DNA of 64,000 bases from Streptomyces sulphureus DSM 40104 (GTDB taxonomy: Bacteria; Actinomycetota; Actinomycetes; Streptomycetales; Streptomycetaceae), in NCBI RefSeq assembly GCF_000381025.1, contig NZ_KB905813.1, forward strand, positions 788,716 to 852,715, read 5' to 3'. Shown here piece by piece: positions 8,856 to 17,613 of this stretch. The stretch's first letter is position 1; each line of letters starts with the position of its first letter. The position numbers and the translations under genes are program-made. The notes under the pieces were generated by a model, which saw only the letters and a program-made list of their open reading frames with translations, searched no databases and was not told the origin of the DNA.

Positions 8856-9848
8856 GTGACCGAAGAGTGGAAGAACACCTACGACGTCGTGGTCGTCGGC
8901 GGCGGGGCCGCGGGGCTGAGCGGCGCCCTGATGCTGGCGCGCGCCCGCAGGTCGGTGCTGGTCCTCGACGCGGGCGCGCCCCGCAACGCGCCGGCCGACG
9001 GCGTGCACGGGCTGCTCGGCCTCGACGGCATCCCGCCGGCCGAACTGCTGGAGCGCGGCCGCAGCGAGGTGCGCCGGTACGGGGGGTCGGTGGCCGCGGG
9101 CGACACGGTCCCAGCCACGGGCGAGGTCGTCTCCGCGGCACCGGCGAAGGACGGGTTCGTCGTCGGCACGCGCGACGGACGGAGCGTCGGCGCCCGGCGG
9201 CTGCTGGTGACGACCGGGCTCGTCGACGAGCTGCCCGAGGTGGACGGGCTCCGCGCCCGCTGGGGCAGGGACGTGGTGCACTGCCCGTACTGCCACGGCT
9301 GGGAGGTCCGCGACCGGGCCATCGGCGTCCTCGCGTCCGGGCCGCTCTCGCTGCACCAGGCGTTCCTCTTCCGCCAGTGGAGCGCCGACGTCGTGTTCTT
9401 CACGCACACCGGGCCGCAGCCGAGCGCGGAGGAGGCCGAGCAACTCGCCGCGCGCGGCGTCGCCGTGGTGCCGGGCGAGGTCACCGCGGTGGAGACGGCG
9501 GAGGACCGGCTCGCCGGGGTACGCCTCGCCGACGGCGGCTTCGTCGCCCGCGAGGCGCTCGCCGTCGCGCCGCGCATGGTCGCACGCGCCGGCTTCCTCG
9601 ACGGGCTCGGCCTGCGCCCCGCCGAACACCCGGGCGGGGCGGGCGAGTACGTCCCGTCCGACGCAGCGGGCCGTTCCGCGGTCCCCGGCGTGTGGGTCGC
9701 GGGCAACGTGACCGACCTCGCTGCGCAGGTCGGCGCCTCCGCGGCGGCAGCCGCCACCGCGGCGGCTTCGCTCAACGCCGACCTCGTCGAAGAGGACACC
9801 CGCCGGGCGGTGGAGGCGAGTCGGGACGCCGCCTCCGACGACCGATGA
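8856..9848 (+). CDS. NAD(P)/FAD oxidoreductase, thioredoxin-reductase-like with CPYC
   Basis: A 330-residue flavoprotein with FAD-binding VVVVGGGAAGLSGA near the N-terminus and a C-terminal FAD motif at VPGVWVAGNVTDLAAQVG. The redox disulfide is CPYCHGWE (C143/C146), not the CATCDG of ordinary thioredoxin reductases. CPYCHG is typical of a thioredoxin-reductase-like branch that includes dithiol oxidases of the GliT/HlmI kind, which may use oxygen rather than thioredoxin. GTG 8856 is chosen because GGAGGTGG lies six bases upstream; GTG 8847 would overlap that site. The downstream methyltransferase overlaps or closely follows, so the two act together. Confidence 0.9.
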   Translation: MTEEWKNTYDVVVVGGGAAGLSGALMLARARRSVLVLDAGAPRNAPADGVHGLLGLDGIPPAELLERGRSEVRRYGGSVAAGDTVPATGEVVSAAPAKDGFVVGTRDGRSVGARRLLVTTGLVDELPEVDGLRARWGRDVVHCPYCHGWEVRDRAIGVLASGPLSLHQAFLFRQWSADVVFFTHTGPQPSAEEAEQLAARGVAVVPGEVTAVETAEDRLAGVRLADGGFVAREALAVAPRMVARAGFLDGLGLRPAEHPGGAGEYVPSDAAGRSAVPGVWVAGNVTDLAAQVGASAAAAATAAASLNADLVEEDTRRAVEASRDAASDDR

Positions 9849-9868
9849 ACGACGAGAGGAGCCCCACC

Positions 9869-10486
9869 ATGCCCGAGGAGTTCGACGCGGCGTACTGGGA
9901 GCACCGCTACCGCACCCACCCCGCGCTCCGACGGCCCGTGCCAGGACCGCAGTTGACCGCGGAGACGGACGGCCTCGCCCCCGGGCTCGCCCTCGACGCG
10001 GGGTGCGGCGAGGGCGCCGACGCGGTGTGGCTCGCCTCCCGCGGCTGGCACGTGACGGCGGTCGACGTCTCGCCGACGGCGCTGGAACGCGCCCGCGAGC
10101 ACGCCGCGTCGGCGCTCGGCGAGGACCGGGCGCACCGCATCGACTGGGTCGAGGCCGACCTCACGTCCTGGACGCCGCCCGAGCGCCGCTACGACCTCGT
10201 CACCACCGAGTACGTGCACGCCGGCTCCGCCCCCGCCGAGCTCTACGCCCGACTGGCGGCCGCGGTCGCGCCCGGCGGCACCCTCCTCGTCGTCGGCCAC
10301 CACCCCGCGGACGAGCACACCGCGGCTCGCCTCTCGGAACACGTCCACTTCACGGCCGACGAGGTCGCGGCCGGACTCGACGCCGCCTGGGAGGTGCTCA
10401 CCGCCGAGAACCGGACGCGCCGGTCCGAGGGCCACGGGGGCGCCACCCTGCACGACGCGGTCCTCCGGGCACGCCGGCTCCCCTGA
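9869..10486 (+). CDS. Class I SAM-dependent methyltransferase
   Basis: A 205-residue Rossmann methyltransferase with motif I LDAGCGEGADAVWLASRG, an acidic motif II end in VTAVDVSPTALERA, and motif III around VEADLTSW. The ATG at 9845 overlaps the flavoprotein stop, but ATG 9869 has GAGAGGAG at proper spacing and gives a start just before the domain, so it is preferred. The short family size and the EEFDAAYWEHRYR opening resemble small-molecule thiol or tellurite-resistance-type methyltransferases; the substrate is unproven. Confidence 0.88.
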   Translation: MPEEFDAAYWEHRYRTHPALRRPVPGPQLTAETDGLAPGLALDAGCGEGADAVWLASRGWHVTAVDVSPTALERAREHAASALGEDRAHRIDWVEADLTSWTPPERRYDLVTTEYVHAGSAPAELYARLAAAVAPGGTLLVVGHHPADEHTAARLSEHVHFTADEVAAGLDAAWEVLTAENRTRRSEGHGGATLHDAVLRARRLP

Positions 10487-10491
10487 GGCCG

Positions 10492-10516
10492 CCGCGCGGC
10501 GAACGCCGTCGCGCGG
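10492..10516. terminator. Stem-loop between convergent genes
   Basis: CCGCGCG pairs with CGCGCGG around an inner GCG/CGC. It sits between the stops of the convergent methyltransferase and DeoR genes and could serve both. Confidence 0.4.
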
Positions 10517-10540
10517 TAGCGGAGTCGGGGCGCCGGGGGT

Positions 10541-11389
10541 TCAGCCCGCGCTCTCCTCCGACTCGTCCTCCTCGCCCGCGACGACGAGTTCGAGGAACTG
10601 CTCCTCGATCTCCGCACGCACCTCGCCCGGCAGGCCGGCGTCGGTGACGAGCGTGTCGACCTGCTCCAGCGAGGCGAACGAACTGAGGCCCACCGTGCCC
10701 CACTTGGTGTGGTCGGCGACGACCACCACCCGCCGCGCCGAGCCGACGAGCCGCCGGTTGGTCTCCGCCTCCGCCAGGTTCGGCGAGGAGAGGCCCGCCT
10801 CGACGGATATGCCGTGCACCCCGATGAAGAGCACGTCGAAGTGGAGCGAGCGGATCGCCGCGTCCGCCACGGACCCGACCAGCGCGTCGGAGGGGGTGCG
10901 CACGCCGCCCGTGAGCACGACCGTCGCGGCGCCCGGACGCGGCGCCTGCGGGCTGCCGGGCGGGTACTCGGCGGCGTGGAAGACGTCGGCGACGCGGGCC
11001 GAGTTGGTGACCACCGTCAGCCGTTCGACGTCGACGAGGTGCTGCGCCAGCGCGTGCGTCGTCGTACCGGCGGAGAGCGCGATGGCGCTGCCCGGCTTCG
11101 CGAGCCGCGCGGCGGCCCGCGCGATGTCCTCCTTCGCCGACAGCTCCAGCGACGACTTCGCCTCGAACCCCGGCTCGTGCGTGGAGGCTTCGGCAACGGG
11201 CACCGCGCCGCCGTGCACCTTCTCCAACGCGCCCTGCCTGGCGAGCGCGTCGAGGTCACGGCGCACCGTCATGTCCGAGACGCCCAGACGGCGCGTCAGT
11301 TCGTTGACCCGGGCGCCTCCGCGGCGGCGCACCTCATCGAGGATGAGCGCGCGCCGCTGCTCCGCAAGGAGGTTCTGGTTGTCGCCCAC
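10541..11389 (-). CDS. DeoR-family transcriptional regulator
   Basis: A 282-residue repressor. The N-terminal DeoR helix-turn-helix reads RRGGARVNELTRRLGVSDMT followed by VRRDLDALARQG, and the C-terminal DeoR sensor domain has IALSAGTTTHALAQ, VVLTGGV and the ending VVVVADHTKWG. This fold binds sugar phosphates. GTG 11389 is chosen because AAGGGAGA lies about nine bases upstream. No sugar operon is adjacent, so its target is not evident. The sensor domain carries a short Pro-rich insertion (about YPPGSPQAPRPGAA). Confidence 0.92.
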   Translation of the reverse strand: MGDNQNLLAEQRRALILDEVRRRGGARVNELTRRLGVSDMTVRRDLDALARQGALEKVHGGAVPVAEASTHEPGFEAKSSLELSAKEDIARAAARLAKPGSAIALSAGTTTHALAQHLVDVERLTVVTNSARVADVFHAAEYPPGSPQAPRPGAATVVLTGGVRTPSDALVGSVADAAIRSLHFDVLFIGVHGISVEAGLSSPNLAEAETNRRLVGSARRVVVVADHTKWGTVGLSSFASLEQVDTLVTDAGLPGEVRAEIEEQFLELVVAGEEDESEESAG

Positions 11390-11572
11390 CGGAGTTCGTC
11401 TCCCTTCGCCGCCTGGCCGCAGATCGACACATCCTGCCATGCGCAGGACTCGTGTACGCAGGTCACGATTGCGCTTCCGCCGATCCATCACCGCCCCGCG
11501 GGGATGCGCAGGCACCTGCCGTCCCGGGATGCTGGGTGCGATCTACCAGGAGACCGACCGGGGGGCGTTGCG

Positions 11573-14050
11573 ATGCGGCCTGAGCAGAACGAGAAAGCCA
11601 AGGGAACCACAGCCAGCGCCCCGGCGCCGCGGCAGGGGGAACCGGAACCCGGCGAAGCGGGAAGCGCACCGGAGGAGGGGGACGGCAGCGGGCTCTCCCT
11701 CGAACTCCTCGTGCACGGCGTGGGCGGCACCACGCCGCAGGAGATGCTCGGCGACCCGCGCACCACCCGCATCACGGGCGACCACACGGCCGCCGTCTAC
11801 CGGCGCACGGCCGACGCGGACGCCGAGGCGCGCCCCGAGGAGTACCGGGACAAGCCCGTGCCCGAGGCGTACTGCTGGTCGAACCTCACCTCGGGGAACG
11901 GCGCCCGCGCCCTGTGGCTGATCCTGCTGCCCTTCATGGTCGTCAACCTCGCGCACTGGATGCGTCCGGGGGTACCGCCCGACTCGGCGCCCGGCTCGGC
12001 CGCGTCGCCGCGCGGCGGGACCGTCGTCCGTCTCCACGGGGCGCTGGTGCGGCTGCTCGCGCTCACGCTCACCGTCCTCCTCGTCGCCGGTGCCTGCGAG
12101 GTTGCGCTCGACCTCGTCGCCTGGCAGTGCGCGGGATCGGCCGAGTGTGTCGCGGAGCGCTCCTGGCTCGGCTTCACCGGGGGCGGTTCCGGGGGTTGGT
12201 GGAGCCAGCCGGGGCGGCGGCTCGCGCTCGCCGCGCTGGTGCCCGCGGCCGTCACCGTCCTGCTGTGGTGGCTCTCGCACCGTACGTGGAGCGCATACGA
12301 GTCCCAACCGCCGCTGGTCACGGGCGAGTTCGGCGAGGGCGAACCGGGCGACCGTCCGGCGCTGCGGCTCCCCGGCTTCTGGTACGGCAGGCGGCACGTG
12401 GCGCGGCTGCGTGCCGCGCACACCGCCGCCGGGTTCCTCACCATCGCGGCGGCCGTCACCGCGGCCACCACGCGGTTCGACCGCAGGCCGGGCGGGAGCG
12501 CCCTGCTCGACGTGGTCGGCTGGGCGCTGCTGGTGCTCGTCGTGGCGGGCGCCTGCTGCGTGGTCTTCGTCGTGTGCTGGCGCGGACGCAAGGAGCGCTA
12601 CGCCGACGACCGCGAGGAACTCGTCGACCGGCTCACCGTCGACGTGCTGCCAGGCGCGACCGTCGCGGTCGCCGTGCTCGCCGTCGTGCACGCAGCCTGG
12701 TCGCGGCCCGACTGGGTCTCCGTGGACGGGCTGCCGGGTGACGAGACCTTCGGCGTACTCGCCGTCGTGCAGGGGATGTTGGTGATCGCCCTCGGCGCCT
12801 GCGGCCACGCGCTCTACCGCCGCAGGGCCGAGCGCCGCACCGCCCTGCGCGGCCTCGCGCCGGCCTCCGTCGCGATGCTCGCCTGCGCCGTCGGCGGGCT
12901 GATGACGGGCGGCGTCGCCCAGCGCGTCGCCGACTGGCTCGACGGACCCGGCACCCCGGGGGCCGAGGACGGGCTCATCTTCGGGCCGCCGACCGTCCTC
13001 ACCTGGCAGGCGTCGATCATCCCCGTTCTCCTCGCCGCCGCCCTCGCCATGGTCTGCTGGTGCGCGCTGCGGCTGCGACGGCGCACCGTGGGACTGGAGG
13101 GCACCGTCACGGAGGCGTACTCGCCTCCGCCCGTGCCCGACCGCTCCCGCTCCCGCCGGATCGCACGGACGATCGCGGGCGCCGAACTCACCGACGCGGC
13201 ACCGCGGTTCGTCGGGATCTTCGCCGCCGCCACCCTCACCCTCGGCGCCCTCGCGGTCGGGGGGACCGTCTTCACGGGCGAGGTGCCGGGCAAGGCGGCG
13301 CGCGGGGCGCCCGCCGCCGTCGAGGGGTTCGCCGACACGGTGCAGACGCTCGGCTCGTGGCTGATCGGCCTCGGCGTCCTCGCTCTGCTCTTCTGGGGCA
13401 GGCGTGCGTACTTCGACCCCTCGGCGCGCCGTACCGTCGGCATCCTCTGGGACGTCGGCACCTTCTGGCCGCGCTCCGCGCACCCCTTCGCCCCGCCGTG
13501 CTACGCCGAGCGCGCCGTGCCCGACCTCGCCTGGCGGATGGCGACCTGGACCGAGCAGCACCCCGGCGGGCGGCTCGTGATCTCCGGGCACTCGCAGGGC
13601 AGTGTCCTCGCGGCCGCCGCCGTGTGGCAGCTCGACGAGGTGACCCGCCGCCAAGTCGCCCTGCTCACCTACGGATCGCCGCTTGAGCGGCTCTACGGCC
13701 GCTGGTTCCCCGCGTACTTCGGTGCAGGACCGCTCGGCGTCCTCCACTCCCAACTCGACTGCTGGCGCAACCTGTGGCGCCGCACCGACCCCATCGGGGG
13801 CCCCGTGCGGCTGGGAGCCTCACCCGGCGGCCCCCTCCAGGGCGACGTCGACTGCGGCCCGCTCCGCGACCCGCTGGCCTATGGTCGCACCGTCCAACAG
13901 CCCCTCCCCGCACCCATCCTGGGGCACAGCGACTACCAGGCCGACCCCGTCTTCGCCGAGCAGCGCGATCTGCTCCTCGCCCGGCTCCGGCCGCCGGCGG
14001 CGGGTGAGGGGGATGTCGGGGAGGGAGCCGGCGTGCCGCGCCAGGGATAG
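11573..14050 (+). CDS. Polytopic membrane protein with split alpha/beta-hydrolase motifs
   Basis: An 825-residue protein of unknown function. After a charged N-terminus comes a lipase-like oxyanion motif LLVHGVGGTTP (about 46-56). About eleven hydrophobic helices follow (from ALWLILLPFMVVNLAHWM near 120 to WLIGLGVLALLFWG near 610), and then a cytosolic C-terminal part with the nucleophile elbow VISGHSQGSVLAAAA (Ser674). So the first hydrolase strand is separated from the serine elbow by a very large membrane insertion. A lipid or membrane-ester substrate is likely but not shown. ATG 11573 lies inside a longer open frame; upstream sequence overlaps the divergent DeoR gene, so this start is preferred. 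No operon partner is seen. Confidence 0.8.
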   Translation: MRPEQNEKAKGTTASAPAPRQGEPEPGEAGSAPEEGDGSGLSLELLVHGVGGTTPQEMLGDPRTTRITGDHTAAVYRRTADADAEARPEEYRDKPVPEAYCWSNLTSGNGARALWLILLPFMVVNLAHWMRPGVPPDSAPGSAASPRGGTVVRLHGALVRLLALTLTVLLVAGACEVALDLVAWQCAGSAECVAERSWLGFTGGGSGGWWSQPGRRLALAALVPAAVTVLLWWLSHRTWSAYESQPPLVTGEFGEGEPGDRPALRLPGFWYGRRHVARLRAAHTAAGFLTIAAAVTAATTRFDRRPGGSALLDVVGWALLVLVVAGACCVVFVVCWRGRKERYADDREELVDRLTVDVLPGATVAVAVLAVVHAAWSRPDWVSVDGLPGDETFGVLAVVQGMLVIALGACGHALYRRRAERRTALRGLAPASVAMLACAVGGLMTGGVAQRVADWLDGPGTPGAEDGLIFGPPTVLTWQASIIPVLLAAALAMVCWCALRLRRRTVGLEGTVTEAYSPPPVPDRSRSRRIARTIAGAELTDAAPRFVGIFAAATLTLGALAVGGTVFTGEVPGKAARGAPAAVEGFADTVQTLGSWLIGLGVLALLFWGRRAYFDPSARRTVGILWDVGTFWPRSAHPFAPPCYAERAVPDLAWRMATWTEQHPGGRLVISGHSQGSVLAAAAVWQLDEVTRRQVALLTYGSPLERLYGRWFPAYFGAGPLGVLHSQLDCWRNLWRRTDPIGGPVRLGASPGGPLQGDVDCGPLRDPLAYGRTVQQPLPAPILGHSDYQADPVFAEQRDLLLARLRPPAAGEGDVGEGAGVPRQG

Positions 14051-14319
14051 CGGGCGCAAGCCGTCGGGACCGCGAGAGCCCCGGCGAGGTGTCGGTTCAA
14101 GGCTCAAGTGTGCGTGTTTTTAACCAAGTTGTCGCTTTCTCGTCACGCCGTGCCTCGCCGTGCAAGGGCTTGAGGGAGCGCACTCAGGCCGGTTGGAGAG
14201 CGTCCGGCTGCCGTTGCGCCACCGAGCGCCGCACAACAGGGTGAACCCACTCGCAACCGCTCAAAGCGCACCCGCCGACGTGCCTAATGTCGCCCTCGTC
14301 CCGAACAGGAGGAGGTTCC

Positions 14320-14628
14320 GTGCTCGCCACCATCGTCCGTCGCTCCACCACGGCGCTGCTCGCCCTCGCGGGCGCCGCGGCGTTCGCGCCGATCCCGATG
14401 AGCAGCGCACAGGCGGCGCCCCAGCAGGCCGGCACGTCGGCGGCGGCCTGCGCCCAGGGCAAGGCGGCGGCCAAGGGGCTGGTCTGCTACCTCAACCACT
14501 GCGACCCCAACTGGTGCTACTGCGACTGCTATCCGACGCTCGCCGCGAAGCAGGAGGGCAAGAAGCCGGCCAGTACCAAGAAGGTCGCCAAGCCCCAGGG
14601 CAAGCCCGCCGCCACCATCTCCGGCTGA
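14320..14628 (+). CDS. Small secreted cysteine-rich peptide
   Basis: The 102-residue precursor has a typical Sec signal: basic start (TIVRRS), hydrophobic core (TALLALAGAAAFA) and an AQA cleavage site near residue 32. The mature part has six cysteines: C44, C56, C61, C66, C68 and C70. Four of them cluster in CDPNWCYCDC. The tail is lysine/proline-rich. The pattern could bind metal or form disulfides outside the cell. I do not recognise a family. GTG 14320 has a near-perfect AGGAGGAGG upstream, so expression is likely strong. Confidence 0.75.
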   Translation: MLATIVRRSTTALLALAGAAAFAPIPMSSAQAAPQQAGTSAAACAQGKAAAKGLVCYLNHCDPNWCYCDCYPTLAAKQEGKKPASTKKVAKPQGKPAATISG

Positions 14629-14634
14629 TCCACG

Positions 14635-14655
14635 CCGGGGCCCATGGTGCCCCGG
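14635..14655 (+). terminator. Terminator of the Cys-rich peptide gene
   Basis: CCGGGGC and GCCCCGG form a 7-bp stem with a 7-base loop, six bases after the stop codon. Confidence 0.5.
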
Positions 14656-14982
14656 ATCGAGACAGGCGGTGCCGGTCCTTGCGTGTCGGGGCCCGCACCG
14701 CCCCCTCCCCGCCGCGCGGGGAGGCGTCCCGCACCGGGGTCGGACCGGCTCCCGCGTCCCCGGGCCCGGTGCGGAGGCGGCGGCGGGGCGTCGGCGGGCT
14801 TGCGTGCGCCCGCAACGCCCCGCCGCCCGTGGCGGGTTGGCGAACTGTCGGCGGGTCGGCCCGGTCGGGGCGTTCCCGGTTGTGCTCCGTGGCAGGAGAT
14901 GCCGGGCCGCGGCCCAGCCCGGCGCCTCGACGCTCCCGCCGCGCCGGCGGGTCGGGACCGTACGAGCCCGCCCCTCCGCCCG
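14656..14982. other. Non-coding gap between convergent genes
   Basis: No gene is evident on either strand. The only structure seen is a second GC-rich hairpin at 14704-14724 (CCTCCCCGC pairing with GCGGGGAGG around CGC), which may terminate transcription from one or both sides. Confidence 0.5.
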
Positions 14983-17499
14983 TCAGGGAAGCTCGGGTAG
15001 GTCCCCGGGAAAGAGGAGAGTGAGGTCGTCGGTGTCGGGCTCGGTGAACTGGGCCACGCGCCCCGCGTGGCGCTCGACCATCGCCTCGAAGGTCTGCCGG
15101 GCGGTACGCCCGTTGCCGAACGACGAACCCTTCGGAAGCGCCTCGAAATAGGCCGAGAGAGCCTCCCGGGTGCCCTCCCCGAGGCGGTACTCCTGCTCCA
15201 CGGCCTGCTGCTCGACGATGCTGAGAAGCTCGGCAGGACCGTAGTCACCGAAGGTGATCGTGCGGGAGAACCGGGACGCCACCCCGGGGTTGACGGCGAG
15301 GAACCGGTCCATCTCCGCCGTGTACCCGGCGACGATGACGACCGTGCCGTCCCTGTGGTCCTCCATCAGCTTCACCAGCGTGTCCACCGCCTCCTTGCCG
15401 AAGTCCCGCCCCGAGTCCTCGGGCGAGAGGGCGTACGCCTCGTCGATGAAGAGCACGCCGCCCTGCGCCCGCTCGAACGCTTCCTGGGTACGCAGCGCGG
15501 TGGAACCTATGTGCTCCCCGACGAGGTCGACCCGCGAGACCTCGACGAGATGCCCGTGCTCCAGCACCTGGAGCGACCGGAGGATCTCGCCGTAGAGCCG
15601 CGCGACGGTGGTCTTTCCCGTGCCGGGCGAGCCGGTGAAGACGAGGTGCCGGTGGACGGAGGCGGCCTTCAGTCCCGCGCGCTCCCGACGCCGGCCGACC
15701 TCGATCATGTCGATCAGCGCGCGCACCTCGCGCTTGACGCTCTCCAACCCGACGAGCGCGTCGAGTTCACCGAGCACCTCGCCCGCGGGACGCGCCGGCG
15801 GCTGCTCGACGGGTGCCTGGTTCTTCGCCTGCTGCCCCGGCTTCCGGGAGCCGCCCGAGGCGGGCTCCAACTGCGGTGCCCGCGCCCGCGGTCCGGTGGG
15901 CAGCGCGCCCTGCCGGGGCACGCTCGCCGCCGCCTCGGCGTCGGCAGGTATCTCCGCGCCGCCTCCCGCCGGCACCGGTGTCCGGAAAGGATGCGGTGCG
16001 CCCGACGGCTCCGCCGCGGCCCCGACCGTCGCGCTCTCGTCGCCCGTGCACTCCTCGACGGTCGGTCCGTCGGCGCCGAACTCGTAGCCGCCGCGCGCGC
16101 ATCGCTCGGTGCGGCACCGGCGGAGCGTCGTCCGGCAGCCGTCGATGACGTGGAAGCCGAACCCCTCGGACCCGGTGACCCTGGAGCCCTCGAAGGTGCC
16201 CCGCCCGTCGGCCGAGACGTAGCAGCCCGCTTCCGTCACCGAGCTGATGGTGCACCGCTCGACCGTCGGGTCGGCGCCCCTGGTGACGATGATGCCCGTC
16301 GCCGCCGAGTCGATGGTGCAGCCGGAGAGGACGCCGCCGCTGCCGTGGTCGCGGAACCAGGCGCCGGTCGTCGTCTGCGAGATGCGGCAGTCGTGGAGCT
16401 CCACGGCGCCGCCGTCGCTCACCGAGACCGCCGTGCCCCCGATCCGTGAGAGGTCGCTGTCCGTGACGTCGGCCCGGGAGCCGCGGTCGAGGACGAAGAC
16501 GGCGTCGGGGACGGAGTGCACTCGGCAGGTGTCGAGGATCGCCGTCGCGCCGTCGCTCACCCACACCGCCGGATAGTCGCCCGTGGCCTCGTGGACCTCG
16601 CAGCCGTTGGCGTCGACGCGGGTGCCCGCGTCCCACACGGAGAGGCCGTTGCGCCCGAAGCGGCGCACCGCCGACCTCGTCAGCGTCAGGACCGAGCGCG
16701 AGCGCAGGTCGACGGCGTTCTCCGGGATGTCGTGGATCTCGCAATCGGCGAGGGTGAGTACGGCGTCCGACTCCAGCGTCACACCGTCGGCCGTCGTACG
16801 GTGCACGCGGCAGTCGGTGAAGTGCCCGCTGGCGCGGCCCGCGATGCGCAGGCCGCTCCCCTTGATCTCGTAGACCTCGCAGCCGACGGCCTCCGCCGCG
16901 CTGCCCTCGCCGTGGAGCGCGATCCCGGCGCCCGACGCGTGGTGGACACGGCACTGCTCCAGCCGCGGGTGCGCGCCGTCCCGTACCGAGACGCCCGCCT
17001 GTCCGGCCGCGACGACCTCGCACTCCTCGTAGACGCCGCCGGCCTCTCCCGAGACGCTGACCCCGACGCCCGCGGGGTTGTCGATCGTGCACTGCCGCAC
17101 CGTCGGCCTGGCGCCGCCGCGGACCTCGATCCCCGCGGCCGAACGGGCCGTCACCCGCACCCCGTTGAGCACCGGGGTGCCCTCCTCGACGAGCAGCGCG
17201 GCGGCCGTGGGGTCCTGCCCCTCGACCTGGATGTCCTGCACCGTCGCCGAGGACCGCACCGCGATCGCCACGCCCTCGGCCGGGGCTATTCGGACCGAAC
17301 CGGGACCTCCCCGCTCGGGTCCCCGCAGCGTCACGGCCCGCTCGATGACGAGGTTCTCTCGGTACGTCCCCGGGGCGACGGTCAGCACGTCCCCGTCGGC
17401 GGCGGCCTGGAGGGCGGCGGCGAGGGAGGCGTACTCTCCCGTACGGCGCCGCCACCGCGACGTGCCGGTGTGCGTCACCTGGACCGTGCCCTGTGCCAT
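14983..17499 (-). CDS. Right-handed beta-helix protein fused to a CbbX/SpoVK-type AAA ATPase
   Basis: An 838-residue fusion. The first ~480 residues are pectate-lyase-like beta-helix repeats of about 23 residues, with recurring patterns such as VRQCTIDN, LEQCRVHH and LADCEIHD. A Pro/Ala-rich linker (about 490-560) leads to a single AAA+ domain. It has Walker A GSPGTGKTT near residue 620, Walker B VLFIDEAYAL, sensor 1 VVIVAGYT, and an arginine finger in PGVASRFSRT. This AAA class (CbbX, SpoVK, EccA N-terminal relatives) remodels protein complexes. There is no signal peptide, so the beta-helix is probably cytosolic and works in binding rather than sugar cleavage. ATG 17499 is preferred over an upstream ATG at 17583. 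The next gene upstream on the strand encodes a membrane protein. Confidence 0.88.
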   Translation of the reverse strand: MAQGTVQVTHTGTSRWRRRTGEYASLAAALQAAADGDVLTVAPGTYRENLVIERAVTLRGPERGGPGSVRIAPAEGVAIAVRSSATVQDIQVEGQDPTAAALLVEEGTPVLNGVRVTARSAAGIEVRGGARPTVRQCTIDNPAGVGVSVSGEAGGVYEECEVVAAGQAGVSVRDGAHPRLEQCRVHHASGAGIALHGEGSAAEAVGCEVYEIKGSGLRIAGRASGHFTDCRVHRTTADGVTLESDAVLTLADCEIHDIPENAVDLRSRSVLTLTRSAVRRFGRNGLSVWDAGTRVDANGCEVHEATGDYPAVWVSDGATAILDTCRVHSVPDAVFVLDRGSRADVTDSDLSRIGGTAVSVSDGGAVELHDCRISQTTTGAWFRDHGSGGVLSGCTIDSAATGIIVTRGADPTVERCTISSVTEAGCYVSADGRGTFEGSRVTGSEGFGFHVIDGCRTTLRRCRTERCARGGYEFGADGPTVEECTGDESATVGAAAEPSGAPHPFRTPVPAGGGAEIPADAEAAASVPRQGALPTGPRARAPQLEPASGGSRKPGQQAKNQAPVEQPPARPAGEVLGELDALVGLESVKREVRALIDMIEVGRRRERAGLKAASVHRHLVFTGSPGTGKTTVARLYGEILRSLQVLEHGHLVEVSRVDLVGEHIGSTALRTQEAFERAQGGVLFIDEAYALSPEDSGRDFGKEAVDTLVKLMEDHRDGTVVIVAGYTAEMDRFLAVNPGVASRFSRTITFGDYGPAELLSIVEQQAVEQEYRLGEGTREALSAYFEALPKGSSFGNGRTARQTFEAMVERHAGRVAQFTEPDTDDLTLLFPGDLPELP

Positions 17500-17613
17500 C
17501 GAGTGCCGTGCCCCAACCTCGTGCGAACCAAGATCTGTTGAACAGGTGACCACCGTAGCGTGTGCAGGGAGGGCCGTTGACACACCGTGGCACCGACGGA
17601 CGGGCGGCGCCGC

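Noticed and set aside
6579-9629. A 1016-codon open frame on the minus strand
   Set aside because: Only its 3' end (6579-6956) is a gene. The rest is the antisense of the PLP enzyme, flavoprotein and other genes, with composition typical of GC-rich shadow frames.
6989-10486. An 1165-codon plus-strand open frame
   Set aside because: It only joins the methyltransferase to out-of-frame readings of upstream genes. The methyltransferase has its own ribosome site at 9855-9860.
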